A DNA stretch of 35,915 bases, from contig NZ_LT546237.1 of NCBI RefSeq assembly GCF_900078675.2, positions 3,678,588 through 3,714,502 on the forward strand, written 5' to 3'. This document shows positions 9,111-16,430 of this stretch, piece after piece (the stretch's first letter is position 1; each line of letters opens with the position of its first letter). Origin of the DNA: Mycobacterium interjectum. Its GTDB lineage: Bacteria; Actinomycetota; Actinomycetes; Mycobacteriales; Mycobacteriaceae. Below the pieces are notes generated by a model. The model did no database searches and was not told the DNA's origin. It was given only the letters and a program-made list of their open reading frames with translations. The translations under genes and the position numbers were made by a program.

Positions 9111-9924
9111 AGGTTTGAACGATGGCCTGTGGCCAGATCGCGGCAATGGATTCGGGCAGCCCGGTCAGCCCGTCACAACAGACGAACAACGCGTCACGAC
9201 ACCCGCGATTGCGTAGATCGGTCAGCACGCTCATCCAGAACTTCGCACCCTCCCCACCGGTGCCGGCCCACAAGCCGAGGATGTCGCGTTCCCCGGCCAA
9301 AGTGACCCCGATGGCGGCGTAGAACGGGCGGTTGGCGACCTGGCCGTCGCGGACCTTGACCACGATCGCGTCGATGAAGATGGCTGCGTAGGTTTCATCC
9401 AGGGGCCGCACCGACCAATCATTCATCTCCTCGATCACCTTGTCGGTGATGCGGCTGATCGTCTCCTTGGAGACCGACGCCCCGTAAATTTCGGCGAAAT
9501 GCGCTGAAATCTCCCCGGTAGTAAGACCTTTGGCGTACAACGACAAGACCACCTCGTCCACCCCAGACAGTCGGCGTTGGCGCTTCTTGACAATCTGGGG
9601 CTCGAACGTCGATGCCCGATCGCGCGGCACATCGAGTTCGACCGGGCCAGTGGTGTCGGTCAGCACCGTCTTGGTGCGGGTGCCGTTGCGGATGTTGCCC
9701 GAGCCCGCCTCGGGCGGGTCGTGTTTCTCATAGCCCAGGTGCTCGGTCATCTCCTCGTTGAGCGCGGTTTCGAGCACCGTCTTGGTCAACTGCTTGAGCA
9801 GCCCATCGGGCCCGGTCAGCGACAGGCCCTGTTCTTGGGCCAGTCGGACCAGCTCGACCGCGGCCTTCTGCTCTGCGGACTGCTCAGCCGCCTTCTTCTT
9901 CGCCACATCTTCCAGTGTCGTCAT
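9111..9924 (-). pseudogene. IS256-family transposase, N-terminal part
   Basis: This is the 5' part of the interrupted transposase. It starts at the ATG at 9924 (MTTLEDVAKKK), or possibly at 9948. It carries the N-terminal helical region, the LGYEKHDPPEAGSGNIRNG segment and the DNA-binding region. Two of the three catalytic aspartates are visible, in FIDAIVVKVRDG and VCCDGLTGLPESI. Sequence homologous to the family stops at AIVQT, where the IS110 element begins. Translation would then run on into IS110 DNA and yield a truncated chimeric product ending at 8896. Confidence 0.9.
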
Positions 9925-9964
9925 CACGGCACCTTTCTCGCCGAGCATCGCTCAGCGTGTCAGT

Positions 9965-9980
9965 GCCGGAAACACCGTTA
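9965..9980 (-). repeat. Right terminal inverted repeat of the IS256-family element
   Basis: GCCGGAAACACCGTTA is an exact inverse of 7058-7073. IS30-like coding sequence begins immediately outside it. Confidence 0.85.
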
Positions 9981-10398
9981 TTTCCACAGTCCCCAGCTGC
10001 TGCACCTGCCCGCTAGCCGCGAGGCCGACGTGGTCGCCGAAGCCATGATCGCCAAGATCCAAGCCCTTCCTCAGAATCTGTGGAAAACGCTGACCTGGGA
10101 TCAGGGCCACGAAATGGCGGCCCACGCCCGTATCAGCATCGCCGCCGGGATCGATATCTACTTCTGTGACCCACATTCGCCGTGGCAGCGCGGCAGTAAC
10201 GAAAACACAAACGGCCCTCTGCGGCAATACTTTCCAAAGGGCACTGACCTTTCGGTGCACTCGGCTGCCCATCTTGACGAGGTTGCCATCGAGCTCAACA
10301 ACCGGCCCCGGAAACGCTTCGACTGGGACAGCCCCGCCAAAGTCCTCGATCGGCTACTGTCAACCGCGTCAGAAGCCACTGTTGCAAGCAAACCTTGA
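9981..10398 (+). pseudogene. IS30-family transposase, C-terminal remnant
   Basis: About 138 codons of an IS30-type transposase survive. LTWDQGHEMAAH holds an Asp of the DDE core, and DPHSPWQRGSNENTNG holds the catalytic Glu; LRQYFPKGTDLS and LNNRPRKRFDWDSP are family hallmarks. The N-terminal helix-turn-helix and the first catalytic Asp are missing. The remnant abuts the IS256 right end, which therefore marks the truncation point. Its frame continues leftward through the IS256 element only by chance (to 9577). It is not expected to be active. Confidence 0.88.
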
Positions 10399-10760
10399 AA
10401 CCGCCCGAGTAACGGCCTGCAGCAGTACAGGTTCAACGAAACGACCGGTACCCGGGCACTTCCTCAGCGCTGCAAATGAAAACATTTGCGGTAGGTGGGA
10501 TCGCACGCGGCGCGACCGATACCTGTTGCCGCAGTGCATGTTTGAAGCCCCAGCGCAAGAGATTCCACTTGTAGAATTCTTTGCAAAATGTAATAACGTT
10601 CTCGTTGGCCGCATCTGGCTAGGTAATGTTCACGCGTTATACCGACGCCCCCACTGATTACCAGGATTCCGCATGAGGATACGTATATGACGTCCGGCTT
10701 GTTGGCCTGTAGCGCCTGGATGCCAGCTGTCCGCAGACAGCGGCCTCGGCGTAGGTTTGA
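10399..10760. other. Intergenic region after the IS30 remnant
   Basis: No gene is supported. A stretch at about 10459-10545 resembles the repeated elements at 13471 and 13644. A short frame from 10687 (MTSGLLACSAW) could be the lost N-terminus of the following DUF4352-like gene, but it is in a different frame. Confidence 0.4.
10459..10545. repeat. Possible third copy of the 13.5-kb repeat family
   Basis: It begins with GCTGCAAATGAAAACATTTG and ends with TGTTGCCGCAGTGCATGTTT. This resembles the start (GATGCTGCAAArTGCAAA) and end (TGmTGCCGCAGAAyATmTTT) of the two copies near 13.5 kb. The middle does not match well. The homology is tentative. Confidence 0.35.
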
Positions 10761-11303
10761 ATGGCTGCGCGCTGCCGCGGCATCAACGGTTGCCGTTGTT
10801 TCCGACATGTTGGCAACGCGCTCGCACCGGCGGTGACGGATCCACTTCGCGCCCGGCAAGCGAGATTTCATCTGGTTCGCCTGGGACAGCTGGCCATCGA
10901 CGATGACTTTGTGTTCCTCTTGACCTTCGTCGATCGGTCCGAGCAGGCCACCGCGAAGCGTGCTTTCGTCAATGCCCACCTGACAATGACAAACACCGGC
11001 ACAGAACCGAAGGTGTTTTCGGCGGCCGATCAAAAGCTCAAGGTCGAAGGCGTCGTCTTCCACGTCGATAACGGTGCGGCATTATCGACAGCGCTGGCCG
11101 GCGGGGTCACCGTCTTCCCCGGTGCGCGCGTGTCGGTGGTGTTGTCGTTCGACGTGCCGGCAGACACACCCCGGTGGGGTGCGCTGGAGTTGCATGCCTC
11201 GGCCGCATCGCCGGGCGTCGGCGTCGCATTTCCACGACAAATTAGCGAGACCGAGATTCGCGCGCAACGGCGTTCGGCGGATTCTTGGGGCTTCGGAGAT
11301 TGA
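10761..11303 (+). CDS. DUF4352-like (telokin/Ig-fold) protein, N-terminus uncertain
   Basis: The C-terminal ~130 residues resemble the DUF4352 immunoglobulin-like domain found in actinobacterial exported lipoproteins. The pattern is a first strand (GQLAIDDDFVFLLTFVDRSE), an AFVNAHLTMTNTGTEPKVF strand pair, then DQKLKVEGVVF and a final VSVVLSFDVPADTPRWGALELHAS segment. The first 30 residues are Arg/Cys-rich and do not look like a signal peptide. Another frame upstream (from 10687) contains a lipobox-like LLAC. The gene may therefore have lost its proper start by frameshift or rearrangement. It ends 7 bases before the start of the next gene on the same strand. Confidence 0.5.
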   Translation: MAARCRGINGCRCFRHVGNALAPAVTDPLRARQARFHLVRLGQLAIDDDFVFLLTFVDRSEQATAKRAFVNAHLTMTNTGTEPKVFSAADQKLKVEGVVFHVDNGAALSTALAGGVTVFPGARVSVVLSFDVPADTPRWGALELHASAASPGVGVAFPRQISETEIRAQRRSADSWGFGD

Positions 11304-11310
11304 TCACCAG

Positions 11311-13057
11311 ATGCAGGAGCCGTGCGTGTCACCGAGCACATCGCGACGAAGGCACAGTTCGTCTTCCTCTGGACGCGGCGGCACAGTCATCTTGCTTTTG
11401 GCGTCGGCGATCTGCGCGTCGGCATGGCCGTGGTGGTGTGGCACGTACATTGCCGTCCACATGGGCGCTGGCAACCCATCCACCGCGCGATCAGTCGTCG
11501 GGTGGGTGTTCGAACTGTCGTGGCTTGCGTTCCTAACCGTGGCAGTCGTCGGTTGGGTCGTCCCCAAATCTGGCCCCAGCGCGTCGAACTCGACAACCGA
11601 CGTCGCAGAAAGGCGGGCGCCTCTCGGCGTCCAGCCGCGTCGTCGTCACCCAAGAATTCCCTGCGCACGTCTCACTCGCAGCGTCACTGCATACCCGGCG
11701 GCACAGGCGACCTTCACCGTTGTAGATCTGGAAACGACCGGGCTTGATCCCGACATTGACCGCATCGTTGAGATCGGACTCGTCAAGTTCTCGGCCGACG
11801 GACGAACAATCGACGAGTTCGCCACGTTGGTGAACAATCCGGGCTCGAGCCGGGAAGCAATCGGCGTTCACCGTATCCTCGACAGCGATCTCGCCGGCGC
11901 GCCGCGCATCGAAGACGTGCTCCGGGAGACGTTCTCCTTCATTTCCGGGACCGTGCTCGTTCGCCCACAACTTCGCCTTCGAGGAAGGCTTTTTGTCAAT
12001 TGCCGCGTGGCGGGCCGGAATCCCACCGCCGGACGTCGTCGGCGTCTGCACGTTGGAGACGTGTCGGCGCCACCTCGACGGCCGTGCTTTCAGCTTGCCA
12101 GCGATGTACAAGACGGCGACTGGCGAGTGGGCACATGACAGGCACACAGCATTGGGTGACGCACGCGCGGCGAAAGAGGTTCTGCTGTGGCTCCTGCACC
12201 GAGCGCCGTCTCCTCTCTACTTCACGCAGGCACCGCGCTACGGTGCGCCTTCGCCGGTGCTCGATACCTGCCAGATCAGCTGCCGCCCCGTACCGCTCGT
12301 GCGCGCCTCAATGGCAGAGTTGCTGGCATCGTTTCCCCAGTCAACGAGAACCCGCAGAGGTGACCCGCGCGCAATCCAGAGGTACCGGCGGCTGCTCGAC
12401 GACTCGGTCCACGACGGTCGGCTCACGATGCAAGAGGCCTCCGATTTGACTCGACTGGCCATCGCGACCGGCGTGACGGGCACCCGGCTTCGGCAGATTC
12501 ATCGCCAGGCCTGGGACGCCACCTTCGCCGATGAGAAGGATGGGCCGTGGGCCGCTTTGACACCGCTGCGACGCCGAGAAATGTACCTAGTGGCCGAGGC
12601 GCTGGGGCTCACGGATCTCGCATCGGAAGTTAATTCGGTCATTGCCGCATGCTCCGAGCCCGAACCGTCACCCGAGGCGCGGTACCTCCGCGGGCTTCGA
12701 GTGGCAATTGCCGGCGAGGACCCCGAGGTCGTCGCGCTGCGTGAACGCGCGGAAGCTTATGGGGCCAAGCTCGCCGTGAACGTCACGAAAACCGTTCAAT
12801 GGCTTGCCACAACCACACCCGAGGCGGACGATTCTCGGCATTCGTCCGCCCGCAAACTGAGCATCCCGATCCTGACACCTGCGCACGCATCAGCTCGGCT
12901 CGATGAAGCGATACGTGACGCGGAGATAAAGGCCTGCGAGCGCCAGCGGGAATTAGATGAGTTCGCCGCTAGGCGTCGCCAACGCGAGATCGAGGCTGAC
13001 GCCTACTGGCGACCCGTCTGGCGAAGGTCAGAACTTGCGGGAGATGTCGGTGGGTGA
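11311..13057 (+). pseudogene. Membrane-anchored DEDDh exonuclease with BRCT-like end, frameshifted
   Basis: From the ATG at 11311 the frame encodes two hydrophobic segments (about residues 25-47 and 62-83). A DnaQ-like 3'-5' exonuclease domain follows, beginning at residue 135 with FTVVDLETTGL (Asp139, Glu141). At 11961-11962 one extra base shifts the frame: GTVLV is followed in the +1 frame by AHNFAFEEGFLSIAAW. After the shift the domain goes on to HTALGDARAA, the His...Asp pair of DEDDh, though the third Asp position reads Glu. A helical middle (about 12360-12660) and a BRCT-like end (LRVAIAGEDPEVV...AYGAKLA) follow. Repairing the shift gives 581 aa. It is either a recent pseudogene or a sequence error. 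The architecture after the membrane part parallels the intact gene at 16431-17645. Confidence 0.7.
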
Positions 13058-13470
13058 GGCACCTACGAAGGTTCGTCAGGGCGAGCCGCGCACCCATTGC
13101 GACGTCTACGCCCGCGCGAAATGGCGGATACCATCCCGGCAGCCTGGTGACGTTCGCGTCGTGGGTGAATGCGGCGTCATAGATTGCGCGCATGACCCAA
13201 CCGGCGGGCACCAGGCGGCGCGCCCGGCTGCTCGGCATGCTCGCCGCCAAGGCCACGACGGTGCAGGCCAAGGCCAGCGTTAGGGGCTTCTCGTCCATCG
13301 ATGCCCAGCCGTCGCCGCGACAGCGGATAAGCGGCCGCAGCGCCGATCAGACCATAGGCGGCAACCGGATTCCGCAGGCTCCGGCCGCGGCCATGCCGGA
13401 GGCGAGGGGGTTGATCGTCATACCCTTACCTTTGCACTCGTCGCGGTCACAGATCCGGACGAGATTGCGC

Positions 13471-13567
13471 CTTAACCCCGAGATGCTGCAAAATGCAAAC
13501 AATTGGCCTCCTGGGCCGCGGCGGGCAATGTTAGCCCCGGCATCTGATGCCGCAGAATATCTTTCGC
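13471..13567. repeat. 97-bp repeat, copy 1
   Basis: It starts with CTTAACCCCGAGATGCTGCA and ends with GATGCCGCAGAATATCTTTC. It has the same length and arrangement as the copy at 13644-13740, starting 173 bases before it. Ends are conserved and the centre is divergent. Confidence 0.7.
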
Positions 13568-13643
13568 GCTCGGGGCAAATCCGGCCGCCCAACCCCGGCG
13601 GCTGCCGTCGGAGCCGCCAACGCTCCCTCATGCGCCCATCCCG

Positions 13644-13740
13644 CTTAATCCACAGATGCTGCAAAGTGCAAATAGTTTACGCAGCGGCCGCCACAAGCAG
13701 GGTTGAGCGACGGCATCTGCTGCCGCAGAACATATTTCGC
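13644..13740. repeat. 97-bp repeat, copy 2
   Basis: It starts with CTTAATCCACAGATGCTGCA and ends with CTGCCGCAGAACATATTTCG. The two ends are also imperfect inverses of each other: AGTGCAAATAGTTTACGCAGC against GTGCGAAATATGTTCTGCGG on the other strand. The element could therefore form a long imperfect hairpin, as palindromic interspersed elements do. It carries no gene. Confidence 0.7.
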
Positions 13741-13880
13741 ACTTGACCAACCGGTGGTTTCTCAGTGATTTGTTTGAATATTGAGAATTCTCCGACGGGC
13801 GTGCTTTACCCCATACACAGAAAGTGAGAATGCACGTAGGCTCATTCGAGCAGATCGACCCGTCTCGAAAGGGGCCCGTA

Positions 13881-14255
13881 GTGAACTGGACAACCGTCGC
13901 GGCGCCGCTGGTCACCTGTGCCATCATCATCGCCGCCTCGACCGCCGCCGAGTCGCCGGCTGCACAGGCGAAGAATGGCGACACGCACATCACCGGGCAG
14001 GGCGTGGAACAGACGCTCGACTGCAACGACGCCACGCTGATCGTCAATGGCACCGCGAACGTCATCACCGCGAAGGGCAACTGCTGGGCCGTGACCGTCA
14101 TGGGATCGGGCAACACCGTTGTCGCCGACTCGGTCACCCACGACATCACCGTGTACGGCTACGACCAGACGGTGTTCTATCACAGCGGCGACCCGGTCCT
14201 CTGGGACCGCGGCCGCGAATTGGGCATGACCAACCGGCTCCAGCAAGCGGGCTGA
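13881..14255 (+). CDS. Secreted DUF3060-like protein
   Basis: A 124-aa protein with an N-terminal signal peptide (VNWTTVAAPLVTCAIIIAAS, cleavage near SPAAQAK). The body has short repeating beta-strand units: GQGVEQTLDCNDATLIVNGTANVITAKGNC, then VTVMGSGNTVVADSVTHDITVYG. This G-x-x-N-x-V pattern is typical of DUF3060 proteins and suggests a small beta-solenoid. The GTG at 13881 was chosen because AAAGGGG lies 6 bases upstream and it starts the signal peptide directly; the frame is open from 13824. The next gene follows after 34 bases and is also exported, so the two probably form an operon. Function is unknown. Confidence 0.7.
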   Translation: MNWTTVAAPLVTCAIIIAASTAAESPAAQAKNGDTHITGQGVEQTLDCNDATLIVNGTANVITAKGNCWAVTVMGSGNTVVADSVTHDITVYGYDQTVFYHSGDPVLWDRGRELGMTNRLQQAG

Positions 14256-14289
14256 GGCGCCGCAACGACCCGAGGGGAGTCGAGGATCA

Positions 14290-14835
14290 ATGCGCGATCA
14301 TTTTACGGACAGCCCGTCCAAACTGGCCGCACTCGCCCTGGCCGGCTTTCTCGTCGCCGCCGCGGGCGTCGGCGTGGTATCCGCACCGCGCGCGTGGGCG
14401 GGCGACGCGCCGATCGGCCACATCGGTGACACCCTGCGGGTGGACACCGGCACCTACATCGCCGACGTCACCGTCAGCAGTGTGACCCCCTGCGACCCGC
14501 CCCCCGGATTCGGCTACACCCGCAGCGGCGTGCCGATCAAAAGCTTCCCCGGCAGCACCCCTAACCGCGCCGACGTGACGATCCACGCGATCCGGGTGCC
14601 CAACCCGCACATCATGGCGACCGACTTCAGCTTCGACGGCGTTACCCCATTCGCCGACGCCTACAAACCGCGTGCCAGCGACGCGCCCGACGCGCTGGAC
14701 AACGTGCTCGTCAACGCGCCCAGCGGCGCGATCGTGCGCGGCGAAGTCTATTGGGACGCCTACCGCGACCCGGTCTCCACCGTCGTCCTGCTGGACAAGA
14801 AGACGGGCTATCACCTCGCCCAGTGGAACCTTTGA
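14290..14835 (+). CDS. Secreted MPT63-like (DUF1942-like) protein
   Basis: A 181-aa protein with a signal peptide: hydrophobic residues about 12-35 and a cleavage site after PRAWA. The mature part is beta-rich. It carries segments reminiscent of the mycobacterial MPT63 immunoglobulin-like fold: GDTLRVDTGTYIADVTVSSV near the start, the RGEVYWDAYRDPVSTVVLLD strand pair, and an end in HLAQWNL comparable to the LLIWEP end of MPT63. Identity is low, so the assignment is tentative. The ATG at 14290 has GAGGGGAG and GAGG upstream. It probably shares a transcript with the DUF3060-like gene before it. Role unknown; exported antigens of this type accumulate in culture medium. Confidence 0.55.
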   Translation: MRDHFTDSPSKLAALALAGFLVAAAGVGVVSAPRAWAGDAPIGHIGDTLRVDTGTYIADVTVSSVTPCDPPPGFGYTRSGVPIKSFPGSTPNRADVTIHAIRVPNPHIMATDFSFDGVTPFADAYKPRASDAPDALDNVLVNAPSGAIVRGEVYWDAYRDPVSTVVLLDKKTGYHLAQWNL

Positions 14836-15201
14836 CCTGGGCGCCACGTGTCCCGCGGCGGGGCACGCAACAGCTTGTCCATAGAGCGCGTCACCGTCAT
14901 CCCGATGCGCCGGAAGCAGACATCGATGAACCCTCGCGTCCTAATGGGAGTTGATCGGCGAGCCTCGAACGGATAGTGATCCGGTAGCGGGACGCTGGTC
15001 GCCGAGCCGCCGGTCGGTGAGCACTTCCGCGCCCTGGAGTGATGTTCGATTCCTACGGCTAGACCGTGCCCCGGCCGGTTGGTGAGGCTTCCCATAGCGC
15101 TGATGGGGTGTCGTGCCGATTCGAGCACTGATCCATTAGGTCGCCGCCGGGTTGCCTTTGGCTCGAACAGGTTCCACCCGTTTCGGCAGAGGAGGTGATC
15201 G
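14836..15201. other. Non-coding leading end of the second IS110 element
   Basis: No gene is seen. Part of this stretch is presumably the leading end of the IS110-type element whose transposase starts at 15202 after GAGGAGGTGATCG. It has a 7-bp stem TCGGCGA/TCGCCGA (14955-14961 with 14999-15005) and a hairpin CCCAT-AGCGCTG-ATGGG (15091-15107). These could belong to a bridge RNA. The left border of the element was not located. Confidence 0.4.
15091..15107 (+). ncRNA. Hairpin in possible IS110 bridge RNA
   Basis: CCCAT and ATGGG flank a 7-base loop about 95 bases upstream of the IS110-type transposase. Position and structure would fit a piece of a bridge RNA. The evidence is slight. Confidence 0.25.
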
Positions 15202-16426
15202 ATGATCTTCGTCGGCGACGATTGGGCCGAAGATCATCACGACATCCACGTGATGGACGACAACGGCACCCGGCTGGCCTCGCGCCGGCTGCCAGAAGGG
15301 GTCCCCGGCATCCGCGGATTGCACGACATCGTGGCCACCCACGCCCAAGACCCCCGACAGGTCGTGATCGGCATCGAAACCGATCGAGGTTTATGGGTCA
15401 ACGCGCTGGTCGCGGCCGGTTACCAGGTGTATGCGGTCAACCCGCTGGCGGTCGCTCGCTACCGCGACCGCCACCATGTCTCCGGAGCTAAATCCGATGC
15501 CGGCGATGCCAAACTGCTGGCCGACCTGGTGCGCACCGACCGCCACAATCATCGCCCGATCGCTGGGGACAGCGCCGACGCCGAGGCGATCAAGGTGCTC
15601 GCGCGTGGGCACCAGAACCTGATCTGGACCCGCAACCGGCACACCAACGCGCTGCGATCGGCACTGCGCCGAGTACTACCCGGCCGCGCTGGACGCCTTC
15701 GACGACCTGGCCGACCGCGACGCACTGGCTGTACTCGGCCGCGCCGCGACCCCGGCCGAGGGCGCTCGCTTGAGCGTGGCCAAGATCCGGTCAGCGCTCA
15801 AAGCCGCTGGGCGCCAACGAAACCTCGATACCCGAGCACTACAAATCCAGAAAATTCTGCGTAGCGAGCAACTCACCACTGCTGCCTCTGTCAGCGCCGC
15901 GTTCGCGGCGACCACCCGCGCCACAGTCAGCATCATCATCGAGCTCAACCACCAGATCAGCGATCTGGAAGCCGAACTGTCGACACATTTTGAGACACAC
16001 CCGGACGCCGACATCTACCGCTCCCTGCCAGGACTTGGTGTTGTGCTCGGCGCCCGGGTGCTCGGTGAGTTCGGGGACGACCCCACTCGCTACACCACCG
16101 CCAAGTCTCGCAAAAACCACGCTGGAACCTCCCCGCTGACAGTCGCGTCGGGCAAAAAACGCGCCGTGCTGGCCCGCCACGTCCGCAACCGCCGGCTCTA
16201 CGACGCTATCGACCAATGGGCGTTCTGCACGATCACCCGCAGCCCAGGCGCACGCGCCTACTACGACCAGCACCGCGCTGCCGAAGACCTCCACCACCAA
16301 GCCCTCCGCGCCGTCGGCAACCGCCTCGTCGGAATCCTCCACGGCTGCCTACGCCACCACACCACATACAACGAACAGCTAGCGTGGTCACCCCGCCACA
16401 ACACCCCCACCACCAACGCCGCTTGA
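15202..16426 (+). pseudogene. IS110-family transposase with one frameshift
   Basis: The first part (MIFVGDDWAEDHHDIHV) has the DEDD residues: FVGDDW, IGIETDRG, and GAKSDAGDAKLLADL. At 15667-15670 (CGCC) one extra C breaks the frame. The normal continuation EYYPAALDAFDDLADRDALAVLGRA is found in the next frame from 15671. That frame then gives SVAKIRSALKAAG, the PGLGVVLGARVLGEFGDD helix-hairpin-helix-like block, and HAGTSPLTVASGKK. Removing one base restores 407 aa, the full family length. It belongs to a different subgroup from the transposase at 7643-8866. It is likely inactive, unless the shift is an error or is bypassed by ribosomal frameshifting, which is not usual in this family. Confidence 0.85.
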
Positions 16427-16430
16427 CAAA

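Larger units (their letters stand above)
7551..9112 (-). mobile_element. IS110-family insertion sequence inside the IS256 transposase
   Basis: The borders were deduced by restoring the IS256 transposase frame. On the minus strand the target reads CAAACC-CT-GCATCATC, and a CT lies at each border (7549-7550 and 9111-9112), as in the CT core of IS110-type recombination. There are no terminal inverted repeats, which fits the family. Contents on the minus strand are a 244-nt non-coding leading end (8867-9110), a 407-aa transposase and a 92-nt trailing end. It is in the same orientation as its host transposase gene. Confidence 0.85.
7058..9980 (-). mobile_element. IS256-family insertion sequence, interrupted by an IS110 element
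   Basis: The ends are marked by a perfect 16-bp inverted repeat, TAACGGTGTTTCCGGC at 7058-7073 and its inverse at 9965-9980. Without the nested IS110 insertion (1562 bases) the element would be 1361 bases, normal for the family. It encodes one transposase on the minus strand, now split. The 8 bases outside the two ends (TATCTCGC left, TTTCCACA right) are not a target-site duplication. The flanks therefore may have been brought together by recombination or deletion. Confidence 0.88.
13058..13880. other. Intergenic region with duplicated repeats
   Basis: No gene is convincing. Two ~97-bp repeats lie at 13471-13567 and 13644-13740. On the minus strand one frame reads MTINPLASGMAAAG from 13421, meets a stop at 13347, and runs on as MDEKPLTLALACTVVALAA in the same frame. 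This may be the remnant of a small exported protein gene. Confidence 0.4.

Noticed and set aside
9577..10398. Long plus-strand frame apparently joining IS256 and IS30 sequence
   Set aside because: Its first half is the antisense of the IS256 transposase; only the part after 9981 is a real transposase remnant.
12969..13421. Minus-strand frames MTINPLASG... and MDEKPLTLAL... as a small exported protein
   Set aside because: They are in one frame but separated by a stop at 13347, and they overlap the 3' end of the exonuclease gene. Mentioned only as a possible remnant.
13471..13740. CRISPR array
   Set aside because: Only two long, diverged copies, no short identical repeats with regular spacers, and no cas genes.
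13192..13746. Plus-strand frame of 184 codons
   Set aside because: It runs through both 97-bp repeats, is Arg/Pro-rich, and shows no domain or ribosome site.
14287..14847. Minus-strand frame antisense to the MPT63-like gene
   Set aside because: It has GC-rich shadow composition; the plus-strand frame has a signal peptide and ribosome site.
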